Assembly: GCA_030706015.1 (NCBI GenBank)
Contig: JAUZPI010000092.1
Location: 1 to 14,871, forward strand
DNA: 14,871 nucleotides
DNA from: Bacillota bacterium
GTDB lineage: Bacteria; Bacillota; Clostridia; Clostridiales; Clostridiaceae
Direction: 5' to 3'
Numbering within the stretch: position 1 is the stretch's first letter; each line of letters opens with the position of its first letter. Of this stretch, positions 6,969 to 14,187 are shown piece after piece. The notes under the pieces were generated by a model. That model was not told the DNA's origin, made no database searches, and saw nothing but the letters and a program-made list of their open reading frames with translations. The position numbers were made by a program, and so were the translations under genes.

Positions 6969-7949
6969 TTATTTATTTGGTAAACAATCTGCTAAAATAT
7001 CCCAATCTCCTAAGTTTTCACTAGTTATTTTCTTTTCTAGTGGTAAATCTACTGGTTTTTCAAGATTTTTAGTAAATTTTTGTTTTTTAGTAATAGTTAC
7101 ATTGTTATCAAAAGCAAATACTTTCAATTTAACTTCTAGTTCATCTAATGAACAATCAAATTTATTTTTGATTAAATCATCATATCCATCAATTGATTGT
7201 AATTCAGTATATTTTTCTAATACTTCATTAACTTGTGCTTCTTTAAATTCAAATTCTTTATCTGCTTTAAATTGTTTTAATTGTTTATTTTCTTCCTGTA
7301 AAGATGTTTTATCAGACTCTAAAGTTGAATAATTTGAATTTAAAGTTACATAATTAGATTTTACTTTTTCCAATTCTTTTTCTAGTTCTGAAAATTTTTC
7401 TGTCTTAATGTTAAACTCAGATTCTAAAACTTTATACTCTTCAGTTTCTTTGACATCAACTGATGGTTTAGAATTAATAAACTCCTTTTTAGTTTTCTCA
7501 ATGATTTTCTTTGTAAAAGATTCAACTCCATTTTCTGTATTTGGTTCAGTATTGGCATCACCATCTACATAAGGTCTCCAATCTCCTACAACGTATTCCA
7601 CCATCTTTGTAAAATCTAATTCTGCCTCATCACCAGTCATTACGTATGGAACACCATAATAATCATAATCACAATCTGCGATATCACATATAATTGCTAT
7701 ATTTTCAGATGGTATAGTATCTACTAAATAATATCTTTGTGATTCATAACTTGAACCATCCCATCTTTGCACAATTGTTGTTATATCCTCTAAAGCATCA
7801 TTAATTGCACTATTTATTTGATTTTGACTTAAAGAAAATAATTGTTTTTCTAAATCCTCATCTGATAATTTAGTATTATCAATTATAGCTTGATAACCTT
7901 CTACTTTACTTAAAGCAGAAAATTTTGAAATTATTTCTTCTCTTTTCAC
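6969..7949 (-). CDS. Probable nested scaffold protein from an internal in-frame GTG start
   Basis: GTG at 7949-7947 is codon 209 of the protease gene (counting from GTG 8573) and lies 7 bases after AAGGAGG (7957-7963). This is the same arrangement as the start of the full-length protein. Translation from here gives 326 residues starting VKREEIISKF, containing the small beta domain and the coiled coil but not the protease. Lambda gene C/Nu3 and several other phages make their scaffold this way, so the scaffold is made in excess and remains a substrate for the protease. Coding constraint on a Gly-Gly-Lys-Lys stretch could place such a site by chance, but the exact match and spacing argue for use. 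Confidence 0.68.
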   Translation of the reverse strand: MKREEIISKFSALSKVEGYQAIIDNTKLSDEDLEKQLFSLSQNQINSAINDALEDITTIVQRWDGSSYESQRYYLVDTIPSENIAIICDIADCDYDYYGVPYVMTGDEAELDFTKMVEYVVGDWRPYVDGDANTEPNTENGVESFTKKIIEKTKKEFINSKPSVDVKETEEYKVLESEFNIKTEKFSELEKELEKVKSNYVTLNSNYSTLESDKTSLQEENKQLKQFKADKEFEFKEAQVNEVLEKYTELQSIDGYDDLIKNKFDCSLDELEVKLKVFAFDNNVTITKKQKFTKNLEKPVDLPLEKKITSENLGDWDILADCLPNK

Positions 7950-8573
7950 TTTCTTACCTCCTTCTGTAGATACCTTACCTACTATTTCATTTGCTTTATT
8001 TATAATTGCACTAAATTTAGTTGCAAATGATTCACTATTTGTTTTACTAAATAATTCTATTGTTGCATCAGAACCCATAGCTGGTTCATAATTATTACCC
8101 AATACGGTTATACACAACAGGTTAAATTGTTTAATATGATAAAATTTATCTTTTCCTTTAAAACCATCTAAAACTTCTATTTCCATAGAAATTTTCTTAC
8201 CTTCTTTAAGTAATTCATATGCTTCTGGACAATATTCTTTGAATATTAAACCATCTACAGATGCCCATGATAACTCATCAATTTCATAAACTGAATAATT
8301 ATTGGTTTCTGGAACTACCCCTATAGGTTTTTCTTCTTCATTATGTTCTTTAAAATCTTCTATTTCTCCATTTTCATCATACTGATAAGCACAACAAATA
8401 GGCTTATTTTTAAAAGATTCAGCACTGTTTTCAAAACAATCGTCTTCAAAAAATGAACCATTTGGATTATAAGAATTATGATATACATTTATCCTTACTC
8501 TTGCCAAATCACTAGATATTTCAGAAAATGTATATTTTTCGATAGGAACTGAAATAACTATTTTATTTTTCAC
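6969..8573 (-). CDS. Prohead protease fused to a scaffold-like C-terminal domain
   Basis: 534 residues if translation starts at GTG 8573, which lies 7 bases after AGGAGG (8581-8586). An upstream in-frame start exists at 8597, but it would put the ribosome site inside the gene. Residues about 1-180 resemble HK97/S78-type prohead proteases: a strand region ending in VRINVYHNSYNPNG, a candidate catalytic His (H77, in DFKEHN), and a candidate Ser (S129, in GKKISMEIEV) with nearby Glu. Next come a linker and a small beta domain (about 268-335, 'SSYESQRYYLVDT...GVPYVMTGDEAELDF'), then a heptad-rich coiled coil (about 375-450, Lys/Glu/Leu/Ser) and a charged tail. The protease would cleave scaffold and head proteins before packaging. 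The C-terminal part is probably also made alone from an internal start. Catalytic residues are assigned by eye. Confidence 0.85.
   Translation of the reverse strand: MKNKIVISVPIEKYTFSEISSDLARVRINVYHNSYNPNGSFFEDDCFENSAESFKNKPICCAYQYDENGEIEDFKEHNEEEKPIGVVPETNNYSVYEIDELSWASVDGLIFKEYCPEAYELLKEGKKISMEIEVLDGFKGKDKFYHIKQFNLLCITVLGNNYEPAMGSDATIELFSKTNSESFATKFSAIINKANEIVGKVSTEGGKKVKREEIISKFSALSKVEGYQAIIDNTKLSDEDLEKQLFSLSQNQINSAINDALEDITTIVQRWDGSSYESQRYYLVDTIPSENIAIICDIADCDYDYYGVPYVMTGDEAELDFTKMVEYVVGDWRPYVDGDANTEPNTENGVESFTKKIIEKTKKEFINSKPSVDVKETEEYKVLESEFNIKTEKFSELEKELEKVKSNYVTLNSNYSTLESDKTSLQEENKQLKQFKADKEFEFKEAQVNEVLEKYTELQSIDGYDDLIKNKFDCSLDELEVKLKVFAFDNNVTITKKQKFTKNLEKPVDLPLEKKITSENLGDWDILADCLPNK
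7957..7963 (-). promoter_or_regulatory. Internal ribosome binding site for the scaffold
   Basis: AAGGAGG on the minus strand, inside the protease-scaffold coding region, 7 bases before an in-frame GTG (7949). It decides the nested start. Confidence 0.7.
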
Positions 8574-8580
8574 TACTTCA

Positions 8581-8587
8581 CCTCCTC
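8581..8587 (-). promoter_or_regulatory. Ribosome binding site deciding the protease start
   Basis: GAGGAGG on the minus strand, 7 bases before GTG 8573. It lies within the longer open frame that begins at 8597, so it argues against that earlier start codon. Confidence 0.75.
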
Positions 8588-8590
8588 TCA

Positions 8591-8770
8591 TTAACAATAT
8601 AATCTATTACTAAATTCCAAATTATCATTAGTAAAGTCTAATTTATTATTGTTATTGCTAAATAAATAAGCTTTTTTACCTTTGTAATTCGTTTCAGACA
8701 TAAATTCATATCCATTATTTATTAATTTATTTTTTGTATCTTCATCATAGGCATATATAAATTGTTGCAT
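8591..8770 (-). CDS. Small phage protein between portal and protease genes
   Basis: 59 residues from ATG at 8770; AGGTG lies 9 bases upstream and overlaps the TAG stop of the portal gene. A GTG at 8782 is also in frame but would sit inside the ribosome site. The sequence (YAYDEDTKNKLINNGYEFMS, then KAYLFSNNNNKLDF) resembles the many 55-70 residue proteins found next to portal genes in Firmicute phages, with a 'Gxx...yxF.N' pattern and no known role. No membrane segment or catalytic motif is visible. Confidence 0.72.
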   Translation of the reverse strand: MQQFIYAYDEDTKNKLINNGYEFMSETNYKGKKAYLFSNNNNKLDFTNDNLEFSNRLYC

Positions 8771-8782
8771 TATAATTATCAC

Positions 8783-10306
8783 CTACCTTTTATTATTACT
8801 ATCATTTTCTCTAGTTTTTTCCCCACTAGCACTTATCTCACTTTGGTCTTTTTTTGGTGCACCAACTTTATCTCCTGCGGTAGTATTTGATGAAGCAAGT
8901 GGTTTCCATTTAGTTGATATTTCAAATATTTGCTCTTGCATATCAGTTAAATCATTTATGTCACTAATTTCAAAGCCTAACAATAATGGCAAAATAATTG
9001 CTACTGGTATACTGAATTGAGATTGTTGAACATAATATCCAATCATTTTTTCCAAGTTAAACCATGTTATATTCAATAATTCTAGCTTAAAATTATTTTT
9101 AAATTTTTGCTTAATTTTAAAACCCCAATATTTTTCCAATTGTCTATATAATGGGAATAATATTTGTTCATCTACTCTTATTGAATAATCTAAAGTTCCG
9201 CTATTATTATTATTTACACCAAATATACTTTCTGCAAAACCTGTTGCATTCCATACATTCTTAACAGCATTTGAAACATTATCTATTTTGTTATCTCCTG
9301 CTGTTGAAGCTTTTACAGGGAAAATCTCAGTAGGCGTTGTGAAATATCCCATATAAGGTGGTAAAGACATATCTAATTGGTCAGTAGTTGCATCAATCAT
9401 ATCATTACTAATAGCAAAAGCGTCTTCTGTATCAGTTTTACTACCTGTTAATAATGGTATTTTTAATCCAATCAATGTATAGTTTTCAGCAGTAACTTTT
9501 GCTTTATTTAAACTCTCAAATTCCTCCAAATCATATAAGGCACTAAATATATTTACATACGGTGGTACACTATAATCTAAATTTGTAATATCGTATTTAA
9601 TACATATTGTTTGGTCTACAGGTAACGGTTGCCAATTTGAACCCAAATGATTAAAATGTTTAATACCTTTTTGATAATCTGCATATATCTGTTTAAATAT
9701 TGGTGGATATGATTGTTCTAAAACAAATTCATTACCAGCAAAATAAGCACAGTCAAAGGCTATTCCTAATCCTAATTCTCCTTCAGATACAATTTTGCAT
9801 CTATATGGGTCAAGTTTTTTTATGTATGTAGAATACAATCCTTCAACTTCAATACCATAAAATACTCCATATTTAAATACATCCTTTAGTATTTTCATAG
9901 ATGTAGTTTTAATATCCAAAGTATCATAAAAATCACACATTTTTTCATAATCTGTTTTTGCTTTATTAGATTTTGATTTATTCTTGTATAATCTCATGTT
10001 TTGTTTCACAAACGGAATAATTAGTGCCATATTAGGTATATATTCAATTAATCTACAAAATTGAGGTGAAATAGTACATAAATAATCAATTACTTCTCTT
10101 AGTTTTTGTTCGCTTTTATATGGATTTTCAAGATAATTTCTAATAGTTTCTTTATCATACTTTGTCATCATTTTATTTTTTTGACTTGATGTAACCACAC
10201 TATCTATTGGAATATTAGTCATTGCTTTCGCATATTTCAAAATATTATTTCTTTTTTCTTGAGCTTCTTGCGCTTTCTTCTTAATTTGTTCTTCTGAAAT
10301 TGTCAC
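8783..10306 (-). CDS. Portal protein
   Basis: 507 residues from GTG at 10306, with GAGGTG 7 bases upstream. Portal-like features include the helical N-terminus, the segment 'VFKYGVFYGIEVEGLYSTYI' followed by KKLDPYRCKIV, the 'WQPLPVDQTICIKYD' strand, 'PPYVNIFSALYDLEEFESLN' (wing to stem helix), and a C-terminal disordered tail rich in Gly, Ser, Lys and Asn (GDKVGAPKK, GEKTREN), which is common in portal proteins of this group. Length fits the usual 450-530. A dodecamer would sit at one capsid vertex, serve as the DNA channel, and dock the terminase encoded just upstream. Gene order terminase-portal-protease-capsid supports the call. Confidence 0.88.
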   Translation of the reverse strand: MTISEEQIKKKAQEAQEKRNNILKYAKAMTNIPIDSVVTSSQKNKMMTKYDKETIRNYLENPYKSEQKLREVIDYLCTISPQFCRLIEYIPNMALIIPFVKQNMRLYKNKSKSNKAKTDYEKMCDFYDTLDIKTTSMKILKDVFKYGVFYGIEVEGLYSTYIKKLDPYRCKIVSEGELGLGIAFDCAYFAGNEFVLEQSYPPIFKQIYADYQKGIKHFNHLGSNWQPLPVDQTICIKYDITNLDYSVPPYVNIFSALYDLEEFESLNKAKVTAENYTLIGLKIPLLTGSKTDTEDAFAISNDMIDATTDQLDMSLPPYMGYFTTPTEIFPVKASTAGDNKIDNVSNAVKNVWNATGFAESIFGVNNNNSGTLDYSIRVDEQILFPLYRQLEKYWGFKIKQKFKNNFKLELLNITWFNLEKMIGYYVQQSQFSIPVAIILPLLLGFEISDINDLTDMQEQIFEISTKWKPLASSNTTAGDKVGAPKKDQSEISASGEKTRENDSNNKR

Positions 10307-10338
10307 TTATTTTCACCTCATTTCTATATTAATTTATT

Positions 10339-12114
10339 TTAATAATGCGTTTTTGGTTGCCTGAATTTACATGCACGTCTTGGGTCAAAATTAGATTTGC
10401 GTTTTCTTTCCATATTTTTTCTTTCCTCTAAGTAAACCCAAAATAATCCATACAATAAAGCTGAATATATATCTTTCTGAATTCTATTAGATATTCTTTC
10501 TACTTCTGTATTTACACCCTTTTGTTTATACCTAAGATTCATAATTTGTTCTACCATATTATCAGTTAATATATATGGCAATTGTAAATTAGCCATTTCT
10601 TCACTATCTTTTATTTTTCTTTTTTCTTTCTTTTCGATTTCTTTTAAACCAACACTAAAATTACACAATAATCCAACATCCATTTTATTCATCATCACCA
10701 TAAATCTGTTTATCATATCTGAATTTTTTGTTTCCTTTTCCTGAGCCTTTAAAGCATATACCAAAGGAACACTATCAGGCTCTTTATAAGCATCATATTT
10801 ATCGTTATTAACTACTGAATATGGTGGATTTCCATCGTCCAATCTTAATACTAATTGTCCCACTACACCCGTTCCCAAACCATTTGCATCAATCACAAGT
10901 ATTTTAGGTTTGAATTCATTAACTTTTTGTTTTAAAAATTTAGCCTGTATTGTTTCATGAGTTCCTTCCATACTAAATACATTAACAATTTCCTTTAAAT
11001 ATGTACCATCTGAACGTGGTGTTAATTTAATAACAACTAAAGCAGATAAAGCATTTTCATTACCTTCTTCTCTGGCAACGTCATATGCTAAAACGTAATC
11101 AATATTTTCATCTCCACAATGAGACCATTCAGCACATTTTACAACTCTTGATTTGTTTAACTTATCTTCAGATACTAAATTATCAGAGTTAGAACCTGTA
11201 TAGATGCTTTCATACTCTCTCATAAAATCGGTTATCGCATATGTAGGACTTTCTTTTAAATCCTCAACAAAATCAATATCTAATTGCCCAAACATACATG
11301 GTAATTCATATGAGTTACCTATACAAAACGCAGATTTACCTTGAATCATATCACTATAAACTTCCATCATTTTTTGATAAGCAAAATGCTGTTGATTTGA
11401 AGCAGTTGTAATATATAATTCTGATTTATGATTTTCGTTGGGGTCTACTCCACCACACATTGCAGTTCTATCATTTGCCATTAACGGAATAACTACTGAA
11501 TTTAACATGTCACCATCAAACTTCTTGTCACATATTTCTTCAATAGCACCACCATTTCTACGACCACCTCTTGTACTATCTCTCATTTGTACAACGTCAT
11601 ATCTACTTCCATTATAAAAAACTAATTTTGTATAATCTTTCGACCTTATAAATGTTTTAATTTCATTTCTTAATAATGGGTAATGTTCTAAAATATCATC
11701 TATACAGTCTTGTGATATTTTAGCGGCTTGTTCCTTTCCTACACAAGTAACAAACAACTTAGTTCTAGGATAAAAGATACATCTTAAAATAAATGATAAA
11801 TTTTGAAGATATGATTTAGACGTTCCTCTAGTTGCTGTAATAAAAACCTTTCTATATCTCATCATTATTCTTAGATATATTCTTTGATAAAAATATAAGC
11901 TTATTTTTGGATTTTCAGGAGATATAAAATCTAAAAACTTATCTGGATACTCTCTAAAATAACTACATAGTTCTCTCCATTTTTCTTTGTTTGCTTCAAA
12001 TCCCTTTTTTAATAAATCATTAATCTTATTAGTTTCAATATCTTGTGGATTATTATTGAAGTCATTATTTCTTATATCTTCTTTAACTGTACTGAACTTA
12101 TTTATACTAGCCAT
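10339..12114 (-). CDS. terL: Terminase large subunit (packaging ATPase and nuclease)
   Basis: 591 residues from ATG at 12114, placed 6 bases after AGGTG; a GTG at 12123 is in frame but lies in the ribosome site. The N-terminal ATPase has a Walker A of the terminase type (ATRGTSKS, about 94-101), an adenine-binding region with YQR (about 76-78), a Walker B-like GGAIEE (about 188-193), and a coupling motif TTAS (about 236-239). The C-terminal RNase H-like nuclease shows the expected acidic residues in AYDVAR (D345) and LVIDANG (D409). It pumps DNA into the prohead and cuts the concatemer at the start and end of packaging. Its start overlaps the upstream gene by 8 bases, indicating translational coupling with the putative small subunit. 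Residue numbers were counted by hand. Confidence 0.93.
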   Translation of the reverse strand: MASINKFSTVKEDIRNNDFNNNPQDIETNKINDLLKKGFEANKEKWRELCSYFREYPDKFLDFISPENPKISLYFYQRIYLRIMMRYRKVFITATRGTSKSYLQNLSFILRCIFYPRTKLFVTCVGKEQAAKISQDCIDDILEHYPLLRNEIKTFIRSKDYTKLVFYNGSRYDVVQMRDSTRGGRRNGGAIEEICDKKFDGDMLNSVVIPLMANDRTAMCGGVDPNENHKSELYITTASNQQHFAYQKMMEVYSDMIQGKSAFCIGNSYELPCMFGQLDIDFVEDLKESPTYAITDFMREYESIYTGSNSDNLVSEDKLNKSRVVKCAEWSHCGDENIDYVLAYDVAREEGNENALSALVVIKLTPRSDGTYLKEIVNVFSMEGTHETIQAKFLKQKVNEFKPKILVIDANGLGTGVVGQLVLRLDDGNPPYSVVNNDKYDAYKEPDSVPLVYALKAQEKETKNSDMINRFMVMMNKMDVGLLCNFSVGLKEIEKKEKRKIKDSEEMANLQLPYILTDNMVEQIMNLRYKQKGVNTEVERISNRIQKDIYSALLYGLFWVYLEERKNMERKRKSNFDPRRACKFRQPKTHY

Positions 12115-13060
12115 TATTATCACCTAAATCAACATCTGTGTCTTCTTGTGTTATTTTAGGAGTGTCTATTGGAGGTTCAGTCATTCTTTCTGCTCTATTT
12201 AATCTAAGCGTAAAATTTTCCATATGCATTATACTTTTATCTACTGTATCTTGAGTTAAACCTCTAATCTTCCTATAATGTTCCCAAGGCGGTATAAAAT
12301 CATCAGACTCTACTTCAGCATAAATTGTTGAAAAATTTCTAATACCACCTGTCTTATCTGCCTCAGTTTTATCCATAGCTCTAAATTTACTATCAGCCAT
12401 ATATTTAGAAAACAAATCTCCCAATTGTTTAGCTTGACTATAATTACCAGCTTCTAATTCCTCATCCATTTTCATAGAAATTACTGCAAGCTTTTTCAAA
12501 TAATCCTCTTCTTGTGGTGTCTCAATAGTGTTTTTAATTTTCATATCTCGATAGAAATTTTCTAATTTTATATATTGTTCTGGACTATATTTAGTTCCCC
12601 ATCTAATTAACATATCTTTTGTTGGTCTAAAATCTTTTAACAAATCCTTTTCAGCTTCATCGAAAGAGTAATTATCTTTTTGTTCAATTGTTTCTCTAAA
12701 TTCACTTTTTTCGAAAATACTATCTTTATATCTAGCACCTTTAAATTCATTCAATCCACTATTAGCCATTCTTACATAATTTCCGAATACATTATCTGGA
12801 TTTTTTTCACGCATTTCATTCCATCTATTTATAAAAAAAGGTATATCCATTGACTGAAATACAGTATATATTGTATTCATATCACTATAATCTATCATTT
12901 CTGCAAGACATTTTTTACATATAGGTACTTTGCCATTTGGAAACATTGGAGAGTTAGATTGATAAAAATTTTGTGGTGCTATTAATCTACTCTTACCTTT
13001 ATGGTTTTTACCTTGGCATTCAATATAATTAGATGTATTGTTCTCATTTTTTTTAGCCAT
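12107..13060 (-). CDS. Putative small terminase-type protein with N-terminal zinc finger
   Basis: 317 residues from ATG at 13060, with GAAGGAGAG upstream. Four potential zinc ligands appear at the N-terminus: C15, H20, C48 and C51 (ICKKCL), around an 'FYQSNSPMFPNGKVP' segment. This is followed by MDIPFFINRWNE, a helical body, and an acidic tail (DTDVDLGDNNG). Proteins with this zinc-binding start and 'mDxPF...W' segment precede the large terminase in several low-GC phages and are sometimes called small terminase; I recall the pattern but cannot confirm a family. The 8-base overlap with the terminase gene supports a joint role, probably recognising DNA and loading the motor. It is longer than most small terminases (100-200 residues). 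Confidence 0.8.
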   Translation of the reverse strand: MAKKNENNTSNYIECQGKNHKGKSRLIAPQNFYQSNSPMFPNGKVPICKKCLAEMIDYSDMNTIYTVFQSMDIPFFINRWNEMREKNPDNVFGNYVRMANSGLNEFKGARYKDSIFEKSEFRETIEQKDNYSFDEAEKDLLKDFRPTKDMLIRWGTKYSPEQYIKLENFYRDMKIKNTIETPQEEDYLKKLAVISMKMDEELEAGNYSQAKQLGDLFSKYMADSKFRAMDKTEADKTGGIRNFSTIYAEVESDDFIPPWEHYRKIRGLTQDTVDKSIMHMENFTLRLNRAERMTEPPIDTPKITQEDTDVDLGDNNG

Positions 13061-13120
13061 CTGTCTCTCTCCTTCTTTATTATTTCAAACTACTTATCTT
13101 AAAAATAAGCACTATAAAAA

Positions 13121-13152
13121 CAATAAAAGACTGGATATATCTCAATCCAGTC
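13121..13152 (-). terminator. Rho-independent terminator after the 268-residue gene
   Basis: Minus-strand 8-bp stem GACTGGAT (13152-13145) with ATCCAGTC (13136-13129), 8-base loop, then TTTTATTG. It separates the 268-residue gene from the terminase operon, which therefore probably has its own promoter in 13061-13120; I do not see a convincing one there. Confidence 0.75.
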
Positions 13153-13160
13153 AAATTAAA

Positions 13161-13967
13161 TTATAAAGTTTCTTCAACTTCTCCTTCAAATCCATTAATT
13201 TTATTACGCAATTCTTCTAATTTAGCTTTTACAGCGTCTCTAATTACTACTCTAAATAGTTCACACTTTGCTTGACAAACCAATTCAGGAGTTGTCAGTA
13301 CTGCATTAATTTCACTTGGTTCAATAGATTTAACTTCAACAGAAAATGATGTTGAAAAAGTTTCATCTATATACAATTCTTTATTATTTAAAGCTATACT
13401 TACAAGAACACTTCCCACGTTTGAAACTGCTGAAGTAGTTACAACACTACCTGTTCCAAACATTGAATTTATAGCTTGTACTAAACTAGTTGGGTCTGTA
13501 GTAACAACTTTAGTTCCAACCACTTTACCACTAACAACACTAATATCACTAGCACTATATAGAGCTAAAACACTTGCATCTGTTTTTACTGCATTTAATA
13601 CAGCATTTTCAATTTCAGTTGCAGTAGCCACTCCATTAATTGTATCAGCTATGGTTAAACTAATAACCTTTGTACCAATTGTTATATTAGCCGAACCAGC
13701 ATTAACTGGACTTGCAATAACACTTGTAGGTAAAGTAATTGATAATGCATTTGTATAATTTACTATTCCCTTATCTTCAACAACATCACCATTTACCACT
13801 TTAAAATATCTTTTAAAAACTAAGTCCTTATATTCTATCTTTGGAGAGTAATCTTTTATGTAAGATTTTTCTTGGTCTGCTGTAAGACTTTGAGTGCCAT
13901 ATTCTTTAAACATTACAATGCTTGTCAGCTTATTACTTTCAATTTGCTTGTCATATTGTAACTTCAT
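13161..13967 (-). CDS. Ser/Thr/Val-rich protein of unknown function, probable virion component
   Basis: 268 residues from ATG at 13967, with AAGGAGG 9 bases upstream, a leader matching those of the capsid and decoration genes. Residues about 1-60 are ordinary and lysine-rich. About 65-210 is poor in charged residues and rich in Thr, Ser, Val, Ala and Ile, with strand-like repeats (SANITIGTKVISLTIAD, ATEIENAVLNAV, DISVVSGKVVGTKVV, SVLVSIALNN) suggesting a beta-rich, possibly duplicated domain. The last 40 residues form a charged helix (AKCELFRVVIRDAVKAKLEE). I do not recognise a family. The strong ribosome site and its own terminator suggest an abundant protein, perhaps a head or surface protein, though its place before terminase is unusual for that. 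Confidence 0.78.
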   Translation of the reverse strand: MKLQYDKQIESNKLTSIVMFKEYGTQSLTADQEKSYIKDYSPKIEYKDLVFKRYFKVVNGDVVEDKGIVNYTNALSITLPTSVIASPVNAGSANITIGTKVISLTIADTINGVATATEIENAVLNAVKTDASVLALYSASDISVVSGKVVGTKVVTTDPTSLVQAINSMFGTGSVVTTSAVSNVGSVLVSIALNNKELYIDETFSTSFSVEVKSIEPSEINAVLTTPELVCQAKCELFRVVIRDAVKAKLEELRNKINGFEGEVEETL

Positions 13968-14037
13968 TTTATAATTCCTCCTTCTGTATTTTATTTATAT
14001 ATAAGTTTTTTGACTTTATATATCATTTAATTTGTTT

Positions 14038-14163
14038 TTATAATTGCAAATATATGTTCTTCAAAGATTTTATTAAAGTTATTATTGCTTCTTTTTGCAT
14101 ATTTGTATTATAATCATTATATTTAACCATAACTTCGCCTTGTTTCATTTGATTCACGTCCAT
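14038..14163 (-). CDS. Small protein of 41 residues, unknown function
   Basis: ATG at 14163 lies 8 bases after AAGGTGG (14172-14178), an excellent ribosome site, and opens 41 codons (MDVNQMKQGEVMVKYNDYNT...) ending TAA at 14038-14040. The C-terminal half looks like an amphipathic helix (KEAIITLIKSLKNIYLQL). It sits between the terminase-like fragment gene and the 268-residue gene in the same direction, with gaps of 24 and 70 bases. No homology is recognised; it may be a small regulatory or structural peptide. Confidence 0.6.
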   Translation of the reverse strand: MDVNQMKQGEVMVKYNDYNTNMQKEAIITLIKSLKNIYLQL

Positions 14164-14187
14164 TAAATTCACCACCTTATACTTGTA

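Noticed and set aside
7102..7332. Plus-strand 76-codon open frame rich in Ser, Asn and Leu
   Set aside because: It is the antisense shadow of the scaffold coiled coil (Glu/Lys/Leu repeats read backwards); no ribosome site.
13995..14025. A/T-only imperfect hairpin (ATATATAAG / CTTTATATAT) upstream of the 268-residue gene
   Set aside because: Weak A-T pairing with a bulge and no T tract; it could be promoter DNA but no -35/-10 pair is convincing.
13922..14113. Plus-strand 63-codon open frame
   Set aside because: It crosses two minus-strand gene ends, is mostly Phe, Ile, Tyr and Cys, and lacks a ribosome site.
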